Assembly (NCBI GenBank): GCA_963205035.1
Contig: CAUJII010000086.1
Span: 1-15,567, forward strand
Reading direction: 5' to 3'
Length of the DNA stretch: 15,567 nucleotides
From: Spirochaetota bacterium
Lineage (GTDB): Bacteria; Spirochaetota; Leptospiria; Turneriellales; Turneriellaceae
Under the pieces are notes generated by a model. That model made no database searches. It had not been told where the DNA came from and saw nothing but the letters and a program-made list of their open reading frames with translations. A program made the position numbers and the translations under genes. This document shows positions 1-8,300 of this stretch, one piece after another (within the stretch, counting starts at the first letter, position 1; every line of letters starts with the position of its first letter).

Positions 1-753
1 GATTGCGGCAGAAAAGCTGCACACCCTAACGCTCGCTTCACGTCTCCTGCGACACAAAACCCGGCGATCGACGAGAATGTCGACAACCCCGACGGCGTGA
101 AGATTAGCGTCTTTGTCTTTGGCGGTCGTCGTTCAACGACAGTCCCCTTGGTCTTTCAAGCGTGCAACTGGAACCACGGCGTCTACTTCGCCGCGACAAT
201 CGGTTCTGAAATGACAGCCGCCGCCGCAGGAACTATTGGGCAAGTCCGCCGCGACCCTTTTGCGATGCTGCCATTCTGCGGCTATCACATCGCGGATTAT
301 TTTAACCACTGGTTGCAAGTCGGTCGTGATTTGGGCAATCCCCCGCGCATGTTCTTTGTGAACTGGTTTCGCAAAGACGCTGAGGGTAATTTTATTTGGC
401 CGGGCTTTGGCGAGAACATGCGCGTTCTCGAATGGATTGTCGACCGTATCCACGGCAAAGGTACTTCGATAGAAAGCCCGTTGGGATGGATGCCGCGTTT
501 TGAAGAAATGGATTGGGAAGGACTCAACTTCCCCCGCGAAAAATTCGATGAGCTCATGACGATCGATACCAAACTCTATAAAAACGAAATTTTGCAGCAC
601 GAAGAATTTTTTGACCGTATTTACGATAAGCTGCCCAAGGAACTCTTCTGGGTGCGTCAACTTCTGCTTTCGAGCCTCTGGCGCACCGGTGAAAAATGGT
701 TGGTCGGTAGCAAAGTGGGAGTCACCAGCCGGCACAGTAACGAGCGTCTTTGA
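1..753 (+). CDS. pckG: Phosphoenolpyruvate carboxykinase (GTP), C-terminal part
   Basis: About 250 C-terminal residues are open from the first base of the window; the start and the nucleotide-binding P-loop lie upstream. GTP-dependent PEPCK interconverts oxaloacetate and PEP plus CO2 in the cytosol and is the entry step of gluconeogenesis. The match rests on family landmarks in order: AHPNARFT, DNPDGVKIS followed by FGGRR, the mobile lid region GSEMTAAAAGTIGQ, RRDPFAMLPFCGYH, then VNWFRKDAEGNFIWPGFGENMRVLEWI, which is the conserved guanine-pocket region. After KLPKEL the tail is longer and less family-like than usual, and its stop overlaps the TTG start proposed for the next gene. The ATP-type PEPCK is unrelated in sequence, so the GTP assignment is firm. 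Confidence 0.95.
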   Translation, partial: DCGRKAAHPNARFTSPATQNPAIDENVDNPDGVKISVFVFGGRRSTTVPLVFQACNWNHGVYFAATIGSEMTAAAAGTIGQVRRDPFAMLPFCGYHIADYFNHWLQVGRDLGNPPRMFFVNWFRKDAEGNFIWPGFGENMRVLEWIVDRIHGKGTSIESPLGWMPRFEEMDWEGLNFPREKFDELMTIDTKLYKNEILQHEEFFDRIYDKLPKELFWVRQLLLSSLWRTGEKWLVGSKVGVTSRHSNERL

Positions 754-2495
754 CAAAGCGTTTGTCCAGAAAGCTTGGGAGTGCTCTCTCAATACTCCTT
801 CTCTTTGGACTAACTACTTGTCGTGAGCCGATTGAGCATAGTTTTTCTGGCGCGTGGAAAGCTCTCCCCGTAGAGCTTCAAGGCGAAGCGCAGGGACTCC
901 CTGCACACTGGGCAGTCGAAGGGCAGGGTGGGGCTGTTTCGACGGCGAACGCTCTAGCGACGCAAGCCGGCATCGACATACTGCGTGCAGGCGGGAACGC
1001 GGTCGACGCCTTGCTTGCAGTGCAATGGGTCTTGGCAGTCGTCGAACCCCAATCGTCGGGGCTGGGCGGTGGTGGATTTCTTCTTTACTACGAAGCGAAG
1101 TCGCAAAAGGTTTTTGCTCTCGATGGCCGTGAGGAGTTACCCGAAAAGGCCGATGAAAATCTGTTTTTGGATAGCTATGGAAAACCACTGCCTTTTGCAG
1201 AGCGTATCCGCGGGGCGCGTGCGGTGGGTGTCCCAGGAACTGTTGCGCTTATGGACTATGCGTTCAAACGGTGGGCTTCTTCAAAGCTCACGTTCGCTCA
1301 AACCTTCGAGCGCGCAATCCACCTCGCACGAAACGGCATACGTGTTTCTCCCCGCCTCGCGCAGGCGATGGAATATAACCGCGAACGCCTCATTCGGCAA
1401 AATGGAGAGGGAAATCCATACCTGCGTTCGGGTGAGGCGTATGCCATTGGTGAACCCTTTTATCAGTCAGACTTAGCGCGCACCTTCGAGAGACTCGCCG
1501 CGAAAGGAGCACACGATTTTTACGCTGGTGCCATCGCCGAAGATATTCAGTGGACTCTCACGCATGCACGAGACTACCGTTCGGCGATGACGCTATCAGA
1601 CCTCAAAGCATACCGCGCCGTCGAGCGTAAAGTAGAAGAGCGCACAATCGGGGATGCGCGTGTCTTCAGCGTTTCGGCGCCCTCTTCGGGAAAATATACG
1701 TTAGAAGCTCTAACTCTTTTTGATCCCGGAAATTCCGAGAGGGAAAAACTGGTGCGCTCACTCAACGCGCAGCGTAAGGGTTTCAAGACCCGCGAAAAAA
1801 TACTCGAAGACCCGGATTTTGCGGTTTCTAAGCAGAAAACTCCCCCGCGACTCACTATTCCCGAAGCACAGAACACGACGCATGTCGCGATTGCCGACAG
1901 TACCGGCAATATAGTAAGCTATACGTCATCGGTCGAAATGAGCATGGGTTCAGCGCTCGTGGTCAAAGGCCGTGGCTTTCTCTTGAATAACCAGCTGACC
2001 GACTTCACACCGCAACCCGGGCGTATCAACTCAATAGAGCCGGGACGCAAAGAGCGCGTGACTGCGCTGAATACCGAGGCACGCGAGACTTTAGGCGCGA
2101 AGAGGCCCAAGAGTTCGATGTCGCCTCTGATTATCTTAAAGAAGAATGGCTCCTATTGGGCACTGGGTTCCCCCGGCGGGCCCACGATTGTCGGCACAAA
2201 TGCTCTCGTTGCATCGCGCATCCTCTCGGGTGAAGAACTCCAACATGCTGTGAACGCCCCACGCGCAGTCATGCTGCCTAACGGTCAAGCCTTGGTCGAG
2301 TTGCCCATTAAGCGGGACGCGCTTTGGGTGAAAGAGCTGAGTGCTGCGGGTATAGACCTTTTACTCAAACACAACGTTGTTTCTCTGGGATCTATACAAG
2401 CCGTCGAGTACGACGCTCGGAGGCGCAAGTTTATCGCGGCTTCTGATTTGAGACGCGAGGGGTTGGGTTTAGTTGTGGAGCCGCAAGTCGAATAA
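750..2495 (+). CDS. ggt: Gamma-glutamyltranspeptidase (glutathione hydrolase), probable lipoprotein
   Basis: 581 residues, normal for the family. The enzyme cleaves the gamma-glutamyl bond of glutathione and similar compounds, outside the cytoplasm, after self-processing into large and small subunits. The processing and catalytic Thr is T376 in NTTHVAIAD, the expected first residue of the small subunit. Other landmarks are the substrate-binding Arg R127 in DGRE, the nucleophile-side S455-S456 in SSMSP, and the oxyanion loop GSPGG at 473-477. The N-terminus is basic, then has a hydrophobic stretch ending LTTC at residues 21-24, which reads as a signal peptide with a loose lipobox. The chosen start is TTG at 750, overlapping the pckG stop; TTG at 762 is an alternative and neither has a strong ribosome binding site. 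The symporter gene follows with a 1-base overlap. The codons at 1173-1188 contain one copy of a 16-base repeat also found elsewhere in the window. Confidence 0.93.
   Translation: MTKRLSRKLGSALSILLLFGLTTCREPIEHSFSGAWKALPVELQGEAQGLPAHWAVEGQGGAVSTANALATQAGIDILRAGGNAVDALLAVQWVLAVVEPQSSGLGGGGFLLYYEAKSQKVFALDGREELPEKADENLFLDSYGKPLPFAERIRGARAVGVPGTVALMDYAFKRWASSKLTFAQTFERAIHLARNGIRVSPRLAQAMEYNRERLIRQNGEGNPYLRSGEAYAIGEPFYQSDLARTFERLAAKGAHDFYAGAIAEDIQWTLTHARDYRSAMTLSDLKAYRAVERKVEERTIGDARVFSVSAPSSGKYTLEALTLFDPGNSEREKLVRSLNAQRKGFKTREKILEDPDFAVSKQKTPPRLTIPEAQNTTHVAIADSTGNIVSYTSSVEMSMGSALVVKGRGFLLNNQLTDFTPQPGRINSIEPGRKERVTALNTEARETLGAKRPKSSMSPLIILKKNGSYWALGSPGGPTIVGTNALVASRILSGEELQHAVNAPRAVMLPNGQALVELPIKRDALWVKELSAAGIDLLLKHNVVSLGSIQAVEYDARRRKFIAASDLRREGLGLVVEPQVE
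1173..1188 (+). repeat. Interspersed 16-base repeat, copy in ggt
   Basis: TAGCTATGGAAAACCA is identical over 16 bases to the reverse complement of 15345-15360. Here it encodes SYGKP in a part of the protein that seems normal for the family, so it does not disturb the gene. Confidence 0.7.
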
Positions 2496-4162
2496 TGGGC
2501 AAGATGGGTTTAGAAGCCGCCGATTGGGCTGTCATTGCATTTTACTTTGTACTCACATTCGCTGTGGGAGTTTTCGCGCTCAGGCGCAAGCAAACTTCGA
2601 CAGAAGATTATTTTCTGTCTGGCCGTTCCCTCCCCTGGTATCTCGCAGGCTTGTCGATGGTTGCGACAACCTTTGCAGCAGACACGCCGCTCGCGGTCAC
2701 CGGACTAACTATCGATAGAGGCATCGCTGGAAATTTTCTCTGGCTTTCACTCATCCCGTCGGGCATCTTGACAGCACTTTTTTACGCAAGGCTCTGGCGG
2801 CGTTCGGGGGCCATGACTGACGCAGAGTTTGCAACGCTTAGGTACGGAGGAAAATCCGCCCAATTCTTGCGCCGATTCCGCGCCTTCTATTTAGGGGTTG
2901 CAGTCAACCTCATCATCATGGGCTGGGTGACGACGGGCATGGCGAAGGTAATGCACGTCCTCTTCGATTTTCCGCTGTGGCAAACTCTGGGAGCTCTTTA
3001 CGCATTCACCGTCTTGTATATTATTCTTTCCGGTTTGTGGGGAGTCGTCGTCACCGATGCGCTGCAATTTTTTATTGCGATGGGGGCGTGCATTGTTTTG
3101 GCGTATGTCGCGACCGAAAAAGTCGGAGGGTTAGACATACTCTGGAGCCGTGCGGCAACGGCACTCAAACCCGGCACGACAGAAATCTATCCCTGGTATT
3201 CTTCGGGTCCGCTTTACATCATCGCCGTCTGGCTCGGCGTGCAGTGGTGGGCTTCGTGGTATCCGGGCTTTGAACCGGGGGGAGGCGGTTACATCGCGCA
3301 GAGACTTCTTTCGACGCGCAATGAGAACCACGCAGTCGGCGCAGCGCTTCTTTTTAATGTGCTTCATTTTGTCGTGCGCCCGTGGCCTTGGATTATCACC
3401 GCGCTCGCTGCGGCAGTGCTCTTGCCGAGTGTGGGCGACAAAGAACTTTTATATGCGCACGCAATTGTTCAATGGATGCCTGCGGGACTCAAGGGCCTCA
3501 TGGTCGCCGCTTTTTTGGCGGCTTTCATGTCGACCATCGCAACGCATCTCAACTGGGGGGCTTCTTACATCTTGAACGACGTACTGCCCGGGACACGCGC
3601 CATGCCAGAGACTACGAAAGGCGCAATCTTTGTCTCGAGGGTGGTTGTTATTTTCCTTGCGTTAGGCGCTGTGGGAGTTTCTTTTCTCATGGACTCTGTG
3701 AGCGGTGGGTGGGAGCTCATTCTCACACTCTCAGCCGGCACAGGGCCAGTCTATCTTTTGCGCTGGTATTGGAAACGTATCAACGCCGCAAGCGAAATTA
3801 GCGCCATGGTCGCTGCATTTGTATTCACGTTGATTTTCTCTCAAACTACTCTCGCTCAAGAGCTAAGACTTTGTCTGGTGACGCTTGCGACCAGTGCCGT
3901 ATGGATAATGGTGACATATCTCACGCCACCCGATAGCGCACAAAAGCTTACTGACTTTCAAAACCTTGTGAAGCCGCAGCCGTGGAAAGGCAAAGAGCTC
4001 GTCTTATTTATTGCAGCGGTTGCCATTGTGTATTCTTCTTTCTTCTTGATTGGGGAAATTTTGAAATACCACCTTACGAATATATTTTACAACGCTGTAG
4101 TTCTCGCGCTCTCTGTAGGCGTTGTATGGATAATCCTACGTAGACGCGAGGGGGTCAGTTGA
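2495..4162 (+). CDS. Sodium:solute symporter family (SSS) permease
   Basis: 555 residues, strongly hydrophobic along the whole length with about 13 likely membrane helices. This fits the SSS family (LeuT fold), which couples inward Na+ flux to uptake of sugars, amino acids or similar solutes. Family landmarks include SEDYFLSGRSLPW-type sequence near residues 31-42 (here TEDYFLSGRSLPW), the helix with FAADTPLA, SGLWGVVVTDALQFF, and the glycine-rich EPGGGGYIAQRLLSTRN loop followed by RPWPW. The ATG shares a base with the TAA of the gamma-glutamyltranspeptidase (TAATG), so the two are probably co-translated. That pairing suggests, as inference only, uptake of glutamate, a dipeptide or another product of gamma-glutamyl hydrolysis; the sequence alone does not give the substrate. 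The last 8 bases overlap the convergent algH stop. Confidence 0.9.
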   Translation: MGKMGLEAADWAVIAFYFVLTFAVGVFALRRKQTSTEDYFLSGRSLPWYLAGLSMVATTFAADTPLAVTGLTIDRGIAGNFLWLSLIPSGILTALFYARLWRRSGAMTDAEFATLRYGGKSAQFLRRFRAFYLGVAVNLIIMGWVTTGMAKVMHVLFDFPLWQTLGALYAFTVLYIILSGLWGVVVTDALQFFIAMGACIVLAYVATEKVGGLDILWSRAATALKPGTTEIYPWYSSGPLYIIAVWLGVQWWASWYPGFEPGGGGYIAQRLLSTRNENHAVGAALLFNVLHFVVRPWPWIITALAAAVLLPSVGDKELLYAHAIVQWMPAGLKGLMVAAFLAAFMSTIATHLNWGASYILNDVLPGTRAMPETTKGAIFVSRVVVIFLALGAVGVSFLMDSVSGGWELILTLSAGTGPVYLLRWYWKRINAASEISAMVAAFVFTLIFSQTTLAQELRLCLVTLATSAVWIMVTYLTPPDSAQKLTDFQNLVKPQPWKGKELVLFIAAVAIVYSSFFLIGEILKYHLTNIFYNAVVLALSVGVVWIILRRREGVS

Positions 4163-4664
4163 GCAGAATACTCTTGTGCGTCGATGCGAAATGGCGAAAG
4201 AGTCCACCTTTTTCGATGAGACAGCGTCGCCAGAGATGATAACCGTCGTCGTGGAACACCAACTCCTTAGAAGCTTCTAAAATAATCCAACTCTTGTTCT
4301 GTAATTCAAACTCTAACTGCCCGGTCGCCCAACCCGCATAACCGCTAAACCTGCGGCAAAGCGCGCCGCGTTCTGTGAGACGCTCCAAAAGAGTGTCGTT
4401 GATCTCAAAATAGACACCGTCGACAACGGCTTCCGCAGTTGCGAGTTCAGCCGAAGTGTGCAAGAGCGAGCGGTGTTCCGTTTCGACCGGCCCTCCCAAA
4501 AAAAGACCACTGCGCGCCTTTTGACCAGTCGGCAGCGGGTGGTTTAGAATAAGGCCCAAAGAGCCCCGGCTGTCGTGCTCGACAACGAGCACAACGCCTC
4601 TATTAAATTGTCCGTCAAGAACGGCTGAACTGGCGATGAGAAGTTTTCCTCGGATGTCAAGCAT
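4155..4664 (-). CDS. algH: AlgH/YqgE (UPF0301) family protein
   Basis: 169 residues, close to the family norm of about 185. The sequence follows the family in order: GKLLIASSAVLDGQFNRGVVLVVEH, GSLGLILNHPL, LFLGGPVETEH, LLHTS, a DGVYFEIND segment, then FSGYAGWATGQLEFEL and a final WRRCL. The protein is soluble and small. Its biochemical role is not established in general; it was linked to alginate regulation in Pseudomonas, but conservation in bacteria without alginate means the name should not be read as a function here. It starts 6 bases after the stop of the upstream 658-residue gene, so the two are very likely one transcript. No strong ribosome binding site precedes the ATG, which fits translational coupling. 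Confidence 0.92.
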   Translation of the reverse strand: MLDIRGKLLIASSAVLDGQFNRGVVLVVEHDSRGSLGLILNHPLPTGQKARSGLFLGGPVETEHRSLLHTSAELATAEAVVDGVYFEINDTLLERLTERGALCRRFSGYAGWATGQLEFELQNKSWIILEASKELVFHDDGYHLWRRCLIEKGGLFRHFASTHKSILLN

Positions 4665-4670
4665 AGAGTC

Positions 4671-6647
4671 TTAGCGGATGTGCTTGAGCATTTCGATGAG
4701 CGTCAGTTGTATATACTGTTTGAAAGCGCGTGGTTCGGCGGTGTCGTTTGCATACCGACGAACGAGCTGCGTCGCTGCATTTTCAATTTCGGAGCGCATA
4801 AACTGCTGCGTTACTTCGGGGAGTTTTCGCGTCATCGAGAAGAGCCGCTTCGCTCTCTGCTCAACATCCTTATCTATTCGCTCCGCTAATTGTTTGCGCG
4901 CATCACCGAGTTTGAGATTCCACGCCTCGCTATACTTGTCGCGTAACTCTTGCACACTTTTTTCGCCAGTCAGCCGAGTTTCGACCATGTTGAGTGCGCG
5001 GTGCCAATCGGTATCGGATGGAACGCTTGAGTGCGACTCTTCTTCAGTCGACGCAGTCTCTGGCGTGGGTAGTGCTTCGCTTCCAAGAAGTCCAAATAGG
5101 CTGGCGAGCCAGCGCAAGAAAGGATAGCGGAAAAGAAACGGCAGCTCTGCGCGTGTCCTCAGAAAGATGTCGCGGCGATTAAGCCCCAAGAGCATGTGTA
5201 CCGGTCGAAAAATGAGTCTTTCATTGTTGAAGAAATAAACATTTTGCAAATTCGCAACGACAGGGTGTCTACTCTGGATATGGAATGCGTTCAAAATTGT
5301 CTGCGGATTTTTTAAGAGAAGAGAAAAAATGGGTTCGTGTGCCTTGACGTACTTTTCAACATCTTCAGCAAAGAACTCGTCAAACTCCATCGAGGAGCGG
5401 CTCTCGTTTCGGAGCATGAGTGCGTACCACATTTTTCTAAAGCGCGCTAAGAGCAAAGCACTTACTCTCTTGCGCTCCGATTCAAAGAAAATTAGAACAG
5501 CCTCGCGGTGGATAAAAAAATCTTCGTCGTTAAGCTTGAATTTGAGAAGCGCCGGTAGGAGCGTCTGTTCGTCTGGTTGGAAAACGGTAAATTCTGAAAG
5601 CATCGTTTGCAGCACTTGCTCAATCTCCGCGTTATTCATCGAAGACGCCATGATCTCGAGGCCCGCAGAACCTTGAATAACCTTTTGGATAATACCTTCT
5701 CGGTTGAGGAGCGCTGGGTGGTCTGCCATGATATCGAGTAGCTTCAGTGAATTCTCACGCTGTCGGTCCTTGTTGTTCTTCTCTCCCTCGAGCCAAACTT
5801 CGTAACCTTTGAACGCCTCGACGAGACGCGCCGCTTGGATGAGCGTGGCCATGCCGCGCTTATCTTTGTCTATTGTAAAGTACGCGGCGAGACGGTTTGC
5901 AAGGTTCACGAAATAGAGCGGGTTTTCATTTTCTCCACTCGATAGAAGTCTCGTGATGCGCTCGACAGTCGTTGTTTTCTGTGGCATGATGTTGCGCATG
6001 TCTTTGACTAAGTCTTCGACAAGTCGGTTCTGCGCAGAATTTACGACGACATTCCTCAACTTAAGAAGGCACACATCGAGAAGCATCTTGAGAGTCTTCG
6101 CCGACGCAATGACCGTCGTTGGAATATCAACGAAGCGAAAAACCATGAGCCGTTTCTCTTCTTCCAGCCGATGGTTCGTGCCGCTTCCAATTTCTTGAAT
6201 TGGGATTTCTACATACGCCGCAGGTATAAGGTATTTCTGCATCGACTCTTCGTCGGGGAAGGCTAGCGACGTATTGAGCAGCATTTGGTTGTAGTAATCT
6301 TGCAAGAATTCTGTCGATGGATCTTTGAGACGTAGACGGTAGAGCTCCCCGTTTTCAAAATCGGCATCAAGAAACTGCTTATCGCGCAAGCCGGGCGTCG
6401 TCTGCAAAATGAGACGGCGAATATTTGCCAAATTTTTGAGCCGCGTGATATTTTCCGACTCGGCCCTTGTCAAAAGGAAGTCTGTGATTTTCGCAGTCGT
6501 GAAAAAAAGCGCGTCATTCTCGCGCGCATACGCAGCATAGCCCTCGAGCAATAGAGCTTCGTCGTCCAGAAGAGGGAAGCCATGCGCAAACTCTTTGAAC
6601 GCTTGTTCGGGTAGGTCGATATAGAAGGGCTTATTCTCTGGTGCCAC
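4671..6647 (-). CDS. Large hypothetical protein (658 aa), function unknown
   Basis: I do not recognise this protein. It begins with GTG; no good ribosome binding site is seen. It is soluble in appearance, rich in charged residues and predicted helices, with very few cysteines and no signal peptide. An apolar, arginine-interrupted stretch near residues 505-525 (PFLFRYPFLRWLASLFGLLG) could be an amphipathic or membrane-touching helix rather than a clean transmembrane segment. It is followed by an acidic, Ser/Thr/Glu-rich linker (about 528-550) and a highly charged helical C-terminal domain. The first 500 residues read as a long helical body, perhaps an alpha-solenoid. It sits 6 bases upstream of algH and 42 bases downstream of the acyl-CoA synthetase, all on the same strand. 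A lineage-restricted (spirochaete) family is my guess; codon composition is like that of its neighbours, and the opposite-strand open frames are shadows. Confidence 0.8.
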   Translation of the reverse strand: MAPENKPFYIDLPEQAFKEFAHGFPLLDDEALLLEGYAAYARENDALFFTTAKITDFLLTRAESENITRLKNLANIRRLILQTTPGLRDKQFLDADFENGELYRLRLKDPSTEFLQDYYNQMLLNTSLAFPDEESMQKYLIPAAYVEIPIQEIGSGTNHRLEEEKRLMVFRFVDIPTTVIASAKTLKMLLDVCLLKLRNVVVNSAQNRLVEDLVKDMRNIMPQKTTTVERITRLLSSGENENPLYFVNLANRLAAYFTIDKDKRGMATLIQAARLVEAFKGYEVWLEGEKNNKDRQRENSLKLLDIMADHPALLNREGIIQKVIQGSAGLEIMASSMNNAEIEQVLQTMLSEFTVFQPDEQTLLPALLKFKLNDEDFFIHREAVLIFFESERKRVSALLLARFRKMWYALMLRNESRSSMEFDEFFAEDVEKYVKAHEPIFSLLLKNPQTILNAFHIQSRHPVVANLQNVYFFNNERLIFRPVHMLLGLNRRDIFLRTRAELPFLFRYPFLRWLASLFGLLGSEALPTPETASTEEESHSSVPSDTDWHRALNMVETRLTGEKSVQELRDKYSEAWNLKLGDARKQLAERIDKDVEQRAKRLFSMTRKLPEVTQQFMRSEIENAATQLVRRYANDTAEPRAFKQYIQLTLIEMLKHIR

Positions 6648-6689
6648 TTATCTTATTTTCGGCTTTTGAGCCTTGCAAATAGAGGGCAT

Positions 6690-8255
6690 TTATTGAGTAT
6701 GCTTCTTTAATGCCTGTCGCAAAATTTTTCCATTGGCCGAGCGCGGAAATTCTAAAACACGGTAGATTTTTTTGGGCATCTTATACGCCGCGAGACGGTC
6801 TTTGGCCCACGCGAGTAACTCCTCGTCGGAAACAATGGCGTTCTCCCTAAGGTGGATGTAGAGCACGACGAGGGTTTTCTCTTTGTCGACAGCTTCTTCT
6901 ACAGCCACCACATCCTGAAGTGCTATGTGGTCGCGAAAAATTCTCTCAATTTCAAAAGGGGAGATACGGTAGCCAAACGATTTGATGACATCGTCGCGCC
7001 TGCCCAGAAAATAAATAAATCCCTCGGCGTCGCGCTTGGCATAGTCGCCCGTCAAGAACCAGCCGTCTTTGAAAGGCGGCGGCTCGGGATGGGTTTTGTT
7101 CCAGTAGCCCAAAAAAAGACCCGGGTCGCTTTGGTGGATTGCAAGCATGCCCTCTGTGTTTGGCGGTGCTGGGGCAAGAGAGTCGTTCAAGAGATCGATT
7201 TTGCGGCCCGGCTGAATTTTGCCTGCGGAGTTTTTCTTGGGTTTTTGACTCTTGTCTTGTGAAATATAATACGAGCATTCAGACATCCCCAAGCCCTCAT
7301 AAATCGGAAATCCAAAACGCTCCAGCCAAGCCTCGAAAACGGAATCGGTGAGGTGCTCGCCCGCAGACATGGCATGGCGTAGGTGGGGTAGATACGCCTT
7401 TGTCACGGCAGTGCGTTCGAGAATTTGCCGAAAGACAGTCGGCACGGCAAGAAAGGTCGTCGCACGCTCGTCCTTGAGAAGTTTCACCCACCGCTCAGCA
7501 GAGTGGGGCCCTTCGTAAACGATGACTGTCTTGCGCTTGAAAAGCGGATCCATAAGGCCCGTCCCCAAGACATACGTCCAGTTGAACTTCCCCGCGTGCA
7601 AGACGCGCTCCGATTCGATGAAATCGAACCAGTGGAGGCGCGCGCTTTCGCGACCCCAAAGCGAGCGGTGCGCATGGAGCACTCCTTTGGGATAGCCCGT
7701 CGTGCCCGAAGTATAAACGAGGTATGCGGCATCGTCTGCGTGGGTGCGCTGGATTTCCATAGCTGGGCGGTGAATCTCAAGCTCATTTTCAAAAGAGAGA
7801 GTCTGTGGCATGGTCGAATCCTCCCCCGAAACATAGATTGCGCTGAGCGGGTAGCTATGGAAATCCATAGCTATGGAATTCCATAGCCTACAGTCTGTAG
7901 CAATCGCTACAGCGCCCGAATCCTCGAGTATAAAGCGTAACTCCCCCGCCGTGAGAAGAGGGGAAGTCGGCACCGGTATCACTCCGGCGCGCAAAGCGCC
8001 GAAAAATGCAATGGGGAATGCCGCAGTATTCGACAGCCGCAAAAGTAGCCTCTCACCAGCGCGCACGCCTCGTGCGCTCAACGAACCAGCAAACCGTGCG
8101 CTGAGTGCGTCGAGTTCACGGTAGGTATAGCTCTGCGTCGCCCCCACGGCACTTGCGAAGACCATCGCTTCTTTATCGCCATACCCTGCGGCCACCGCCT
8201 GCGAAAGGCATACTGCAGCAATGTTAGAAGATGTCGTATTAATCTCTTGGGGCAT
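6690..8255 (-). CDS. AMP-forming acyl-CoA synthetase (benzoate/medium-chain acyl-CoA ligase type)
   Basis: 521 residues, typical of ANL adenylating enzymes, which activate a carboxylic acid with ATP and load it onto CoA. Motifs in order: the P-loop YTSGTTGYPKG (181-191) followed by HAH; the AGEHL stretch (298-302); YEGLGMSE (319-326); GWFLTGD (398-404), whose Asp binds the ribose; GRRDDVIKSFGYRISPFEIE (418-437), including the hinge; and PRSANGKILR with catalytic Lys510. All expected catalytic residues are present. The layout is nearest to benzoate-CoA ligase and medium-chain acyl-CoA synthetases, but the acid cannot be read from sequence. Residues about 115-137 are encoded by a cluster of near-perfect palindromes (7852-7912), in a region that varies between family members. 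The gene lies 45 bases after the NlpC/P60 gene. The ATG lacks an obvious ribosome binding site. Confidence 0.92.
   Translation of the reverse strand: MPQEINTTSSNIAAVCLSQAVAAGYGDKEAMVFASAVGATQSYTYRELDALSARFAGSLSARGVRAGERLLLRLSNTAAFPIAFFGALRAGVIPVPTSPLLTAGELRFILEDSGAVAIATDCRLWNSIAMDFHSYPLSAIYVSGEDSTMPQTLSFENELEIHRPAMEIQRTHADDAAYLVYTSGTTGYPKGVLHAHRSLWGRESARLHWFDFIESERVLHAGKFNWTYVLGTGLMDPLFKRKTVIVYEGPHSAERWVKLLKDERATTFLAVPTVFRQILERTAVTKAYLPHLRHAMSAGEHLTDSVFEAWLERFGFPIYEGLGMSECSYYISQDKSQKPKKNSAGKIQPGRKIDLLNDSLAPAPPNTEGMLAIHQSDPGLFLGYWNKTHPEPPPFKDGWFLTGDYAKRDAEGFIYFLGRRDDVIKSFGYRISPFEIERIFRDHIALQDVVAVEEAVDKEKTLVVLYIHLRENAIVSDEELLAWAKDRLAAYKMPKKIYRVLEFPRSANGKILRQALKKHTQ
7750..7912. repeat. Palindrome cluster inside the acyl-CoA synthetase gene
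   Basis: The stretch includes a minus-strand copy of the 16-base repeat unit (7750-7764), two tandem copies at 7852-7867 and 7868-7883, an 18-bp perfect palindrome GCTATGGAATTCCATAGC (7870-7887), the inverted pair CTACAG-T-CTGTAG (7888-7900) and the hairpin CTGTAGC-AATC-GCTACAG (7895-7912). A 10-bp inverted repeat with a 2-base centre spans 7852-7873. All of it is in frame and encodes residues about 115-137 plus 165-168 of the enzyme. Confidence 0.85.
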
Positions 8256-8300
8256 TAGTCGTGGGCAGGTGGCTTTATTGCCAACCTTCTTAAGACCAAA

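Noticed and set aside
133..792. Long open frame of 219 codons on the minus strand opposite pckG
   Set aside because: The plus strand shows unmistakable PEP carboxykinase motifs throughout; the antisense frame has no recognisable domain and is a coding shadow.
814..1188. Open frames on both strands within the gamma-glutamyltranspeptidase gene
   Set aside because: They have low-complexity, arginine-rich translations and overlap a gene with complete catalytic motifs.
7425..7886. 153-codon plus-strand frame opposite the acyl-CoA synthetase
   Set aside because: The minus-strand enzyme has all ANL motifs in order; the plus-strand translation matches nothing and has no ribosome binding site.
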